From: JAIBBV01 sp044347745
Lineage (GTDB): Bacteria; Bdellovibrionota_C; UBA2361; JAFLCA01
DNA length: 64,000 bases
Assembly: GCA_044347745.1 (NCBI GenBank)
Contig: JBIKUD010000008.1
Location: 33,862-97,861 of the forward strand
Reading direction: 5' to 3'
Position numbers and translations under genes: made by a program
In this document: positions 1 to 7,693 of the stretch, one piece after another
How positions within the stretch are numbered: the first letter of the stretch is position 1
Layout: each line of letters starts with the position of its first letter
Notes under the pieces: generated by a model
Database searches by the model: none
Told to the model about the DNA's origin: nothing
What the model saw: the letters and a program-made list of their open reading frames with translations, nothing else

Positions 1-1
1 T

Positions 2-1762
2 TCTTTGCTTCATTTGTTTGGTTATGACCTTGGCCTAAATGACCTTAAAAGCTTTAGGCAATGGGAAAGCAGAACACCAGGACACCCTGAATTTGGAATG
101 ACCCCTGGTATTGAAACCACCACCGGGCCACTTGGGCAGGGGTTCGCAAATGGTGTGGGCATGGCACTGGCATCTAAAATGCTGGCTGAGCGTTATTCGC
201 AAAGCTTGTTTGGTTCAAAGGTTTTTGCCGTTGTCAGTGACGGAGATGTAATGGAAGGTGTCGCCAGCGAGGCGGCTTCATTGGCCGGACACTGGGGCCT
301 CAATAATCTAATTTACCTATACGACGATAATCATATCTCGTTGGCCGGACATACCGATGTTTGTTTTACCGAGTCAGTACCTCAAAGACTTGAGGGCCAA
401 GGTTGGTTTACTCAGTCGGTAAATGGGCATGATATCGCTGCGGTTGAAGCCTGCATTCAAAAGGCAAAGGCAGAAAAAAACAGGCCAAGTATTATTTGCT
501 GCCGAACGACTTTGGGGTTTGGTAGTCCCAATAAAGCTAATACCCATGACGTACATGGAGCTCCGTTGGGAGCCGAGGAACTGAAGCTCACCAAAAAAGC
601 TTTGGGTTGGCCTGAGGATAGTCAGTTTTTAGTTCCCGAAGATGTGCAGGCTTATTGTAATGAGTTAATTGAAAGCAAAATTGCTGAGTACCAGAAATGG
701 GAGAAAGAATTTGCAGCTTGGGAGAAAGCTGAAGGTGGAAAAGCGAAAGAGCTGAAGGCTCAAATTGCGCGAGAGTTACCAGCAACCTTAAAAGGTAGTT
801 TGCTTGCAGCTTTTGCTGAGCCCAAAAAAGATGCTACCCGCAATCTTTCCCATAAAGCGATTCAAGTTATCGCCAAAGAAGTGCCTTGGTTTGTGGGCGG
901 ATCCGCTGATCTTGATCCTTCAACCAAGACCAACATCAAAGATGGCGGAGATGTACAAAAGCCAGCTTTTAGTGGCAAAAACATAAAGTTTGGTGTGCGT
1001 GAACATGCGATGGGGTCGATTGCAAATGCGTTTGCATATACCCGCGCATGGGTTCCCTATACTGCAACCTTCCTCGTTTTTGCCGACTACATGCGGCCGC
1101 CAATACGGCTTGCCGCCATTTCGCATTTACAATCACTCTTTATTTTTACTCATGATTCATTTTGGGTTGGCGAAGATGGGCCTACTCATGAACCAATTGA
1201 GCATGTCATGAGTTTGCGCGCGATTCCGCAGTTGTATGTGTTTAGACCAGCGGACGGAATTGAAGTTGCCATGTGTTATTACGAGGCGCTGAACCTTAAA
1301 GAACGTCCGAGCACCTTAATGTTTACTCGTCAAAATGTGGCCCCACTCGAAAGAGAGGCAAATTTCAACCCAGATATGATTGGGAAAGGGGCTTACATCG
1401 TAAGTGGCACGGACGTAGAAAGTTTGGTGCTTGTTGCCACAGGTTCTGAAGTTGCCCTAGCTTGCGAAGCCAAGAAGCTGCTTGCTTCTAAGGGGATTAA
1501 GGCCAGAGTGGTTTCAATGCCCTGTATGGAGAAATTCTTTGAGCAGCCTCAGTCTTATCGCGAGGCGATTCTTCCCGCTGCTGCAAAGAAGGTTTCAATT
1601 GAAGCTGGAATTACTATGGGCTGGCATATAATAGTTGGCTCAGGCGGATTAACAATTGGCCTAGACCACTACGGAGCTTCGGCCCCTGGTGAACTATTGG
1701 CAGAAAAATTTGGTTTCACACCAGGTGCTGTTGCTCAGAAAATTGAAGCTTGGCTTAAATAG
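2..1762 (+). CDS. tkt: Transketolase (5' end outside the window)
   Basis: Thiamine-diphosphate transketolase of the pentose phosphate pathway, moving two-carbon units between sugar phosphates in the cytoplasm. The frame is open to the left edge, and the first visible residues (SLLHLFGYDL) match the region about 80 residues into a normal protein of about 660-690 residues, so the N-terminus is missing. Visible landmarks are TTTGPLGQGFANG, the ThDP/Mg motif SDGDVMEGV with YDDNHISLAG, the PYR-domain GVREHAMGSIANA, and HDSFWVGEDGPTHEP. The C-terminal domain ends in KIEAWLK. rpiA and pgi elsewhere in the window belong to the same sugar-phosphate network but are not adjacent. Identification is secure; only the true start is unknown. 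Confidence 0.96.
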   Translation, partial: SLLHLFGYDLGLNDLKSFRQWESRTPGHPEFGMTPGIETTTGPLGQGFANGVGMALASKMLAERYSQSLFGSKVFAVVSDGDVMEGVASEAASLAGHWGLNNLIYLYDDNHISLAGHTDVCFTESVPQRLEGQGWFTQSVNGHDIAAVEACIQKAKAEKNRPSIICCRTTLGFGSPNKANTHDVHGAPLGAEELKLTKKALGWPEDSQFLVPEDVQAYCNELIESKIAEYQKWEKEFAAWEKAEGGKAKELKAQIARELPATLKGSLLAAFAEPKKDATRNLSHKAIQVIAKEVPWFVGGSADLDPSTKTNIKDGGDVQKPAFSGKNIKFGVREHAMGSIANAFAYTRAWVPYTATFLVFADYMRPPIRLAAISHLQSLFIFTHDSFWVGEDGPTHEPIEHVMSLRAIPQLYVFRPADGIEVAMCYYEALNLKERPSTLMFTRQNVAPLEREANFNPDMIGKGAYIVSGTDVESLVLVATGSEVALACEAKKLLASKGIKARVVSMPCMEKFFEQPQSYREAILPAAAKKVSIEAGITMGWHIIVGSGGLTIGLDHYGASAPGELLAEKFGFTPGAVAQKIEAWLK

Positions 1763-1765
1763 TAG

Positions 1766-1825
1766 TGGTGGAAGCGCTGGTGCAGGATCAGGAGCCGGAT
1801 CAGGTTCAGGATCTGGCGACGGGAA
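1766..1825 (+). repeat. Low-complexity GGATCAGG-type repeat after transketolase
   Basis: Directly after the double stop TAGTAG of transketolase lies a run of imperfect GGATCAGG/GGTTCAGGATC units. One alternative frame, overlapping the transketolase end, would encode a Gly/Ser-rich tail (SSGGSAGAGSGAGSG) that stops near 1877. Another frame, from GTG at 1766, reads VEALVQDQEPDQVQD and meets a TGA. Neither frame has a convincing ribosome binding site. I read it as a low-complexity spacer, possibly a decayed C-terminal extension. Confidence 0.4.
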
Positions 1826-2004
1826 AACTGGCAAACTGTTCAACGGAAAGCAGTTGACTGCAAAACTCTGCAAGTGATTTTCTGATTCCCGAACCCGAAA
1901 TCAGTATCTGGCGGCGGGATTACCAACAACTGTTGACCGTAAGCTATTGCTGCAACAAAATTTCAATTCGCCAAATTAATAGCACTGCTCTGTTCTCATT
2001 CGCA

Positions 2005-4314
2005 CTATTCAGCAACTAAAGTGTACGGATTTAGCCCAACCGCAACTCTGGCGCAGGCAGCCGCTTGTTCAGCTTTACTCTGTAGAGTTGGCGCGACAGT
2101 AAGAGCATTTCTCTGGTCATCGCAGGAGCCTCCTTGCGGGCATGGTTCACGAAATCGACTTTGGAGCACACACGGCGAGCAGGCATGTAAAGCTTTGTTA
2201 CAATCATTTGCTGGATTTGCGTCTAGGTCAGAATCGCAGGCGGCGCCCCCTCGATCGTTGTAAAAATTTACATAATTACTTACTGGACCGGGTTCGAGCA
2301 TTGGGCAAATAAAGCCACCGGTATCAATAGCAAGCTGTGTAAATAGCCCTACAGGAGAGCCAAAGATCCACCCAGTATTTCCTGCGGTAAAATTGTTAAA
2401 TGCTTGGTCCAGAGCAGCAGTGGGAGCTCCAGTATCATCGTAGCTTGCTGAACTTACGAACGCTTGTGTGCCTCCGCCCCCTTGGCCAGAGAAGCCAAGC
2501 GCGCGGGCTTGGTCGTAACTTAAATAGCAAGCTGGATTGTCGGTAGTAAATCCGGTGCCTGAAGTCCAGGTGCCGCAAGCGGGGTTGTTGCTTGAAATAT
2601 TAAAATAATTGGGGCGAATGCCGCTGCCGTCTAGAATAGTGGTCAGCGAAATTTCTCTTTGTTGTAAAAGTGTTCTGATGCTTGGAATGCCAGGTCCAAT
2701 ATTATTAAAAAGGAGCTGTGCCTCAGCGCGCCGATAATACGAAAAAGTTGGTGGGCTGCCCGCTGGTAAAATAGGCACATAACCAGTTCCCGTAGAATTG
2801 GAATACAAACTGGAGACCCCATCGGTAGCCAGAATAATTGACTTACTTGAAAGTGGGGGGCAAAAGTTTGTGAGCGTATTGGCTGCATCTAAGAGCGCCA
2901 AGACAATATTTGTATTTTGGCTGTTTGCCGAAGGAAACCAACCCTTATCAACAAAATTTGGGTGAATTTTAGGATGTGCAGGGTCCGGTACGTTTGCTCC
3001 AGCGCTAAACACTATCCGTCCAGCATTGTCCATGTTGGTAAGCTGGATAAGGTACCCTAAATCATTCGTAAGGCCGGTGCCGGGCTCTTTATCTCGAATG
3101 ACATCGGAAAACATTACGACAACGCTGCTATCTGTGCCCGATTGGGTGGCCTGCATTCGTCTAAGACCAGCGTTAAAAGCTAACATATTGTTCGAAAACG
3201 GCTGGGGCCCTGTGTACGCTGGTGGTGCGTGGAATTTTTCAACCCACACAGGCACATTGGGCCCTCCTGGCGTCACAGGGGCTGATTCAAGTTCGTAGTC
3301 GTCTTGATAATGGCGAATATCAGGCGGGGTTCCCGTGCCATAAGCGGAGGTTCTAAATTGCGGATAGTTGCACCATGCTATTCCCTCGGCGCTTAAATAT
3401 GGATTGCTTAAATTAGGAGACTGGCAGTTGACTGGAAGGTTTGCCTGAGTAAGTGCATAAAAGCCAAAATTGTCTTTGTTCGGCCCACCTAAGCTTTCAG
3501 GTAAAGCCATTTGCGAGGGAGCGCAGCAGGCAGTCCCTACGCAGGTGCTCGGAATCTGGTTACAAAACTCAACCGGAAGCCCCCCGGGGTTAGTAGGATC
3601 ACAGCAGCTTGTTGGGTTTGCTGAATCATACTCGCAGGAGCTGGTGCTTATGTTAATGCAGGGGTTTGGTGGGGCAGCCCGATACGGCTTATGAGTTTCT
3701 ACTTGAACTGAGATAGAAAGATCCATTACATAGGCCGCGCAGCGCGGCACAATAGCGGCAATTGCACTGGCGTTAATATTAAATCCATTTAGCCCAAAAA
3801 AGTTACCGAACGGAAAATCGATGGGATCATTTGGCTCGGTATTTACCGAGAGCTTAACTGCATTAATTGTGGTGCCTGGAGTGCTGCTTGGGTTTCCCTC
3901 AACAAAGCAGGGGTAAGCTCCGCCGCAAGGGTCAATTCCAACGGGTTGTGACTGATACCAAGTGCCATAAGCAGCTACGCCGCCGCTGCCAACTAAAGGA
4001 CTATAGCCAATGTTTTGAATCGGATTTTGGGTGCCGGCTAACTTATTTGCCGCAAGTATTTCTCTTGCGCGATTAATGCCGTCAGCCACACGGGCATCAT
4101 GCATACTCGAGGGGTTTGGGCTATTTACATAACCCTCTAGGGCTGCAAGGGCGGCCAAATTGGTAGCATCAAGTAATCTTGTTTTGCTTGAGCTTAAAAT
4201 GCCAAGTCCAATTACTGCGCCGGTAAGAAGCACAATTGCGGTAATAAGCAGGGCGAGGAGTACCATAAAAACTCCCTGCTCTTTTTTATTTTTCAGAGGT
4301 TGCAAGTGCTTCAT
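2005..4314 (-). CDS. TadG-like protein with VWA domain and Cys-rich insertions
   Basis: Tad/Flp-type secreted minor pilin-like protein of 769 residues. The N-terminus (EQGVFMVLLALLITAIVLL) has the TadG form: a short basic start, one membrane helix at about residues 14-40, then the conserved SKTRLLDATNLAALAAL. A von Willebrand A domain follows. Its MIDAS elements are DLSIS at about 198-202 and LATDG near 497-499, about 300 residues apart, because a cysteine-rich segment is inserted (paired Cys such as SCCDPTN and TACCAP). The C-terminal 100 residues are again Cys-rich (HACSPCVLQ, EPCPQGGSC). It is the last of three minus-strand Tad-like genes, 39 bp after the PT-rich one. No TadA/B/C, CpaB-F or major pilin gene is in the window. 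Role inferred: surface-exposed or secreted adhesion component. Confidence 0.8.
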   Translation of the reverse strand: MKHLQPLKNKKEQGVFMVLLALLITAIVLLTGAVIGLGILSSSKTRLLDATNLAALAALEGYVNSPNPSSMHDARVADGINRAREILAANKLAGTQNPIQNIGYSPLVGSGGVAAYGTWYQSQPVGIDPCGGAYPCFVEGNPSSTPGTTINAVKLSVNTEPNDPIDFPFGNFFGLNGFNINASAIAAIVPRCAAYVMDLSISVQVETHKPYRAAPPNPCINISTSSCEYDSANPTSCCDPTNPGGLPVEFCNQIPSTCVGTACCAPSQMALPESLGGPNKDNFGFYALTQANLPVNCQSPNLSNPYLSAEGIAWCNYPQFRTSAYGTGTPPDIRHYQDDYELESAPVTPGGPNVPVWVEKFHAPPAYTGPQPFSNNMLAFNAGLRRMQATQSGTDSSVVVMFSDVIRDKEPGTGLTNDLGYLIQLTNMDNAGRIVFSAGANVPDPAHPKIHPNFVDKGWFPSANSQNTNIVLALLDAANTLTNFCPPLSSKSIILATDGVSSLYSNSTGTGYVPILPAGSPPTFSYYRRAEAQLLFNNIGPGIPSIRTLLQQREISLTTILDGSGIRPNYFNISSNNPACGTWTSGTGFTTDNPACYLSYDQARALGFSGQGGGGTQAFVSSASYDDTGAPTAALDQAFNNFTAGNTGWIFGSPVGLFTQLAIDTGGFICPMLEPGPVSNYVNFYNDRGGAACDSDLDANPANDCNKALHACSPCVLQSRFREPCPQGGSCDDQRNALTVAPTLQSKAEQAAACARVAVGLNPYTLVAE

Positions 4315-4353
4315 AGCAAAACTCCATTAAAATTTCTTGGTACCCGCTGGGTA

Positions 4354-5925
4354 TCAAACTCCGGTGCACCCACAACCTAAATTACAGCAGCGGTTATTGG
4401 CATTGCATCCGCTAGTACAGTAGGCACCTTGCGGCCCGCTACATTGACTACAGGTTAAGGTAGCTGTCGGAGAGGGTGTGTGGGTTGGTGTGGGCGTTAA
4501 GGTGATGGTCGCAGTGGCAGTCATAGTCGGTGTTGGAGACGGAGTGGTTGTGGCTGTAGCTGTTGCCGTTGCTGTTGCGGTTTGAGTTGGACTGCTTGTA
4601 GCGGTTGCAGTAGCTGTTTGCGTCGGAGTTGAAGTTGTTGTGGCCGTTTGAGTTGGAGTTCTCGTTGTTGTCGGAGTCCTTGTTGGTGTGCGTGTCGGCG
4701 TAACTGACGGTGTTAGGGTGACAGTCGGGGTTAAAGTCACGGTTGGCGTTAACGTAATTGTTGGCGTCGGGGTTACAGTTCCTGTTGCCGTGCTTGTCGG
4801 TGTGCTCGTTGTGGTCGGAGTCTGAGTCGGTGTCGGCGTAATAGTTGGCGTCAGTGTGGACGTTGGCGTTGAAGTAACCGTTGGCGTAAGGGTGATAGTT
4901 GGGGTGAGAGTCACCGTAGGCGTCGGCGTTATTGTAGGAGTAAGAGTTGGCGTCGGCGTTATTGTTGGTGTGCTCGTTGGTGTTGTCGTTGGTGTACTGG
5001 TGCTCGTTGGAGTTTGAGTCGGCGTTGGCGTAATTGTGGGTGTATTCGTAATCGTCGGTGTCAGCGTTGGGGTGTTCGTTGTTGTTGCCGTGGCTGTTGG
5101 TGTTGTAGTGGGTGTTAGTGTTGGCGTTGGTGTAAGTGTAGGAGTTGGAGTTGGGCTTACTGTAGCCGTTGGTGCCACGCCGCCTAGACCAAATACTCTT
5201 GCTCTACGAAAAGCAACCTGAGCTGCAACAAGTCTAAAATTTGGCACTAAAGGAGTGACTGGACTAAAGTCTACTTCTAAATGAACCACTAATGGATGCA
5301 AACCGAGCACATTCGCCCAGCTTTCTGTAGGTCCAGGCCAAAATTGGTTTGTGGTCGAATTTCGCGAAGGGTGCTCTAAAATCGAGTTATCACTCATGCG
5401 GCGCACTCTTTCGCCGGGACGCATAAACGCAGCATCTCTTAGATTTGAATTAGTAATGCCGCTGCCCGGAGCAACATACGTAAGGCCCGAGCAATATGGG
5501 TTAGAGCTGCAGGTATAATCTGGAGAAAAGTAATGATCGAAAGGGATTAGTCGAGCACCACTAGGCACATTTGAAGGTGATACTACCAGAGAAGCAGTTT
5601 GAAGCGCCCGCCCAAGCACGCCTGAATTCGGTACCCCGTTTGTGCCAAACACATCTGCGTGAAATTGGGCACATTTTTGGGTATTCGCGATTGTCGCCGT
5701 GCAAAATGTTTGATCAGTGGGAATTTCTGTTTCGCGTTTAGCTGCAAAATCAACTGCATCATGGGCAGCCCAATTCAGCACCACCCAAATGAGAAAATAG
5801 CGGGCTATGTCGATGGTGAAAAAAACGAAGAGTAGAAAAATGGGCAGCGTGATGGCCGCCTCGATAAACGAGACCCCAGATTGACTGGGTACTCTAGAGC
5901 GAAAAGATGAACGCGGGCCCTGCAT
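4354..5925 (-). CDS. TadE-like protein with Thr/Pro mucin-like stalk and Cys-rich tail
   Basis: 523 residues with an unusual architecture. Residues 1-18 are basic. Residues 18-50 form a TadE-type membrane helix (SFIEAAITLPIFLLFVFFTI, including the conserved Glu). Residues 50-250 are a globular part. Residues about 250-490 are almost entirely TPTxTPT repeats. The last 32 residues hold eight cysteines (CSQCSGPQGAYC, NRCCNLGCGC). Ordinary TadE proteins are about 150-200 residues, so the stalk and tail are additions. Thr/Pro-rich stalks of this kind are typical O-glycosylation substrates, and a DPM1-like GT2 and GT-C genes begin 1-2 kb away. The repeat is degenerate at DNA level and looks coding-selected. 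Function inferred: glycosylated, disulfide-stabilised pilus-associated surface protein. Confidence 0.78.
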   Translation of the reverse strand: MQGPRSSFRSRVPSQSGVSFIEAAITLPIFLLFVFFTIDIARYFLIWVVLNWAAHDAVDFAAKRETEIPTDQTFCTATIANTQKCAQFHADVFGTNGVPNSGVLGRALQTASLVVSPSNVPSGARLIPFDHYFSPDYTCSSNPYCSGLTYVAPGSGITNSNLRDAAFMRPGERVRRMSDNSILEHPSRNSTTNQFWPGPTESWANVLGLHPLVVHLEVDFSPVTPLVPNFRLVAAQVAFRRARVFGLGGVAPTATVSPTPTPTLTPTPTLTPTTTPTATATTTNTPTLTPTITNTPTITPTPTQTPTSTSTPTTTPTSTPTITPTPTLTPTITPTPTVTLTPTITLTPTVTSTPTSTLTPTITPTPTQTPTTTSTPTSTATGTVTPTPTITLTPTVTLTPTVTLTPSVTPTRTPTRTPTTTRTPTQTATTTSTPTQTATATATSSPTQTATATATATATTTPSPTPTMTATATITLTPTPTHTPSPTATLTCSQCSGPQGAYCTSGCNANNRCCNLGCGCTGV

Positions 5926-6092
5926 AATTCTGTCGACTCAATCCGTAAGTACTCATACTAGGCAAGGGCCAGAATCCATTCAAGCTATAGCTTACTTTTT
6001 AAATGACCAGCCATGGCCATTTAAAAAGCGCTCCAAACTCCATTGGGGCCCCACTGCACCCCAACACCTTGCTTTGCCCCGAGCTCACCCTT

Positions 6093-6752
6093 TTATGGGC
6101 AGGTACTTGGCGTACAGCTACTATCTGTGCAGCATGCCCCGCCAACGCTAATCAGGGTTCCATTGCAATCGTATAAACATCCCGGATTTCCAAAGCGATT
6201 CAAAGAGCCTACTCCATTACCTGAGGTTGCAAGTATTGGAGCAACAACCTGTGTTTGGAAGTCGCCTGTCACAAGCTGAACAAGTGGAGGTACGTTCGCG
6301 TCCATGGTGACGGTAATAGATCTCGCCGGAGCTCCCGTAACGTTATAAGAAGCGTCCATATCTGGAGGACCGCTCAATTTATGGTAGCGATTCATATTTC
6401 CGAGTTGGGTATTTCGATAGTTCATGTCATTGACGCCAATTTGCCCTTGAGGCCAGCCGGCTCCCGCAATTGCCACTTCGTAAGCCATATTGTTTACCCA
6501 GCTTACTTGGGAATAGAGGCGACCAAGTTCCAGAATTCCAGAGAAGAAGATGAAGATAATAGGCAAGGTAAAAAGAAATTCTACAATGACACCGCCCTGG
6601 GCGTCTTTGCGCCAAGCTTGAGAAGAACAGTGTGATGCTAAATTCCACGCCATATTTGTATGCAGGGCCCAGTGAGCCCCTAACCTCTGTACCTTATATC
6701 TGGGGTTCAGCAAGAATTGATCCAATTCAAATTGCTCAAAAATCGATATCAT
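6093..6752 (-). CDS. TadE-like protein with Cys-rich C-terminus
   Basis: Short Tad-type pseudopilin, first gene of the three-gene minus-strand set. The diagnostic segment is GGVIVEFLFTLPIIFIFFSG, a membrane helix with the TadE glutamate, followed by ELGRLYSQVSWVNNMAYEVA. The C-terminus contains about seven Cys in 30 residues (GCLYDC, GACCTDSSC). The Met at 6653 would leave only about 20 residues before the hydrophobic segment, as in the neighbouring TadE-like protein, and may be the true start. Neither start has a clear Shine-Dalgarno sequence. The Tad family assignment is firm; its partner machinery is not in this window. Confidence 0.75.
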   Translation of the reverse strand: MISIFEQFELDQFLLNPRYKVQRLGAHWALHTNMAWNLASHCSSQAWRKDAQGGVIVEFLFTLPIIFIFFSGILELGRLYSQVSWVNNMAYEVAIAGAGWPQGQIGVNDMNYRNTQLGNMNRYHKLSGPPDMDASYNVTGAPARSITVTMDANVPPLVQLVTGDFQTQVVAPILATSGNGVGSLNRFGNPGCLYDCNGTLISVGGACCTDSSCTPSTCP

Positions 6753-6872
6753 GTTGAACTAACTAAGTAAAATTTCTATTAGTCGCGGCAGACAAAAGGC
6801 GTTATGCTCAGCTTCTCAGAGTGCTCTGGCGTAACGCGCTGAATTTATTGTGTTTATTGGACTACGAATTTC

Positions 6873-7643
6873 ATGCAGAGCAGCAAAATGGCGGGGCCTG
6901 AACTAGTAATTGTAATGCCAGCCTATAACGAGGAAGGTTGTATCGAGCCCGTGGTATCTGGGTGGCTTAAGCAACTAGGGGCTATGGGGCTTAAGGGGCA
7001 TTGCCTTCTCGTAGTTAACGACGGTTCCCGTGACCAAACCGGCAAAATCTTGGATAGCTTGGCAGCAAAGCAGCCTCAGGGCTTAAAGGTTATTCATCAA
7101 CCTAATGGTGGGCATGGTAGAGCCCTACGGCATGCTTATGAGCAAGCACTGGCTCTTGAACCGAGCTGGGTTTTCCATGTTGATAGCGACGATCAGTTTA
7201 TACCAGAAGATTTAAACAAACTTTGGCAGCAAAGGCACACCTCAGATTTTATACTTGGGCTCCGAGCAGTGCGACACGATGCCCCGCATCGACTCGTTAT
7301 AACCCGCATTATGAGGCTATTAAATTTTTTGGCTTTTGGTGTGTTTTTGAAAGATGCAAATGTGCCGTTTCGTTTGATTCGAGGATCGTACCTCAAATTG
7401 TTACTTGAAATTGTGCCTGCGACCGTATTTGCTCCAAACATTTTCCTCTCTGTGCTTGCTGCTCGTGATGGGCAGAATCTTGGTTTTTTACCGGTGCAAC
7501 ATCGTGAGCGAGAAACGGGAAAAGTATCTATCGTGCGCTGGGGACTGATAAAAGCTTGTATGCGTTGTGTCCGAGAGCTTATGGTTTTTCGGGTTCAGCT
7601 TGGATCAAATCTGGCAAAAATTCGGCGAGATCGTAAACCGTAA
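6873..7643 (+). CDS. GT2 glycosyltransferase, dolichyl-phosphate-mannose-synthase-like
   Basis: Cytoplasmic GT-A fold glycosyltransferase, 256 residues. PAYNEEG (16-22), VVNDGSRDQTG (47-57) and the metal-binding DSDD (104-107) are intact, and NGGHGRALRHAY matches the polyprenyl-phosphate hexose synthase group. Such enzymes charge a polyprenyl phosphate with a hexose from a nucleotide sugar, giving the lipid-linked donor that GT-C transferases use on the other side of the membrane. It lacks the C-terminal membrane helices of some relatives. It starts 120 bp from the divergent Tad-like gene and is followed 50 bp later by a GT-C gene on the same strand, which supports a donor-supplier role. The acceptor and sugar are not determinable from sequence. 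Confidence 0.88.
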   Translation: MQSSKMAGPELVIVMPAYNEEGCIEPVVSGWLKQLGAMGLKGHCLLVVNDGSRDQTGKILDSLAAKQPQGLKVIHQPNGGHGRALRHAYEQALALEPSWVFHVDSDDQFIPEDLNKLWQQRHTSDFILGLRAVRHDAPHRLVITRIMRLLNFLAFGVFLKDANVPFRLIRGSYLKLLLEIVPATVFAPNIFLSVLAARDGQNLGFLPVQHRERETGKVSIVRWGLIKACMRCVRELMVFRVQLGSNLAKIRRDRKP

Positions 7644-7693
7644 AGTGCCCAAGTTTTATTCACCAACTCGTGGGCCCTTTGGAGAATCTACCT

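Noticed and set aside
1689..1877. Gly/Ser-rich frame overlapping the transketolase end as a separate gene
   Set aside because: No ribosome binding site or sensible start; it overlaps a highly conserved enzyme in another frame.
4460..5175. Periodic DNA resembling a repeat array or CRISPR-like tract, with an antisense open frame (5036-5221, Val/Gly-rich)
   Set aside because: The period follows Thr-Pro codons with varied third bases and no fixed repeat/spacer pattern. The antisense frame is the complement of the PT-repeat.
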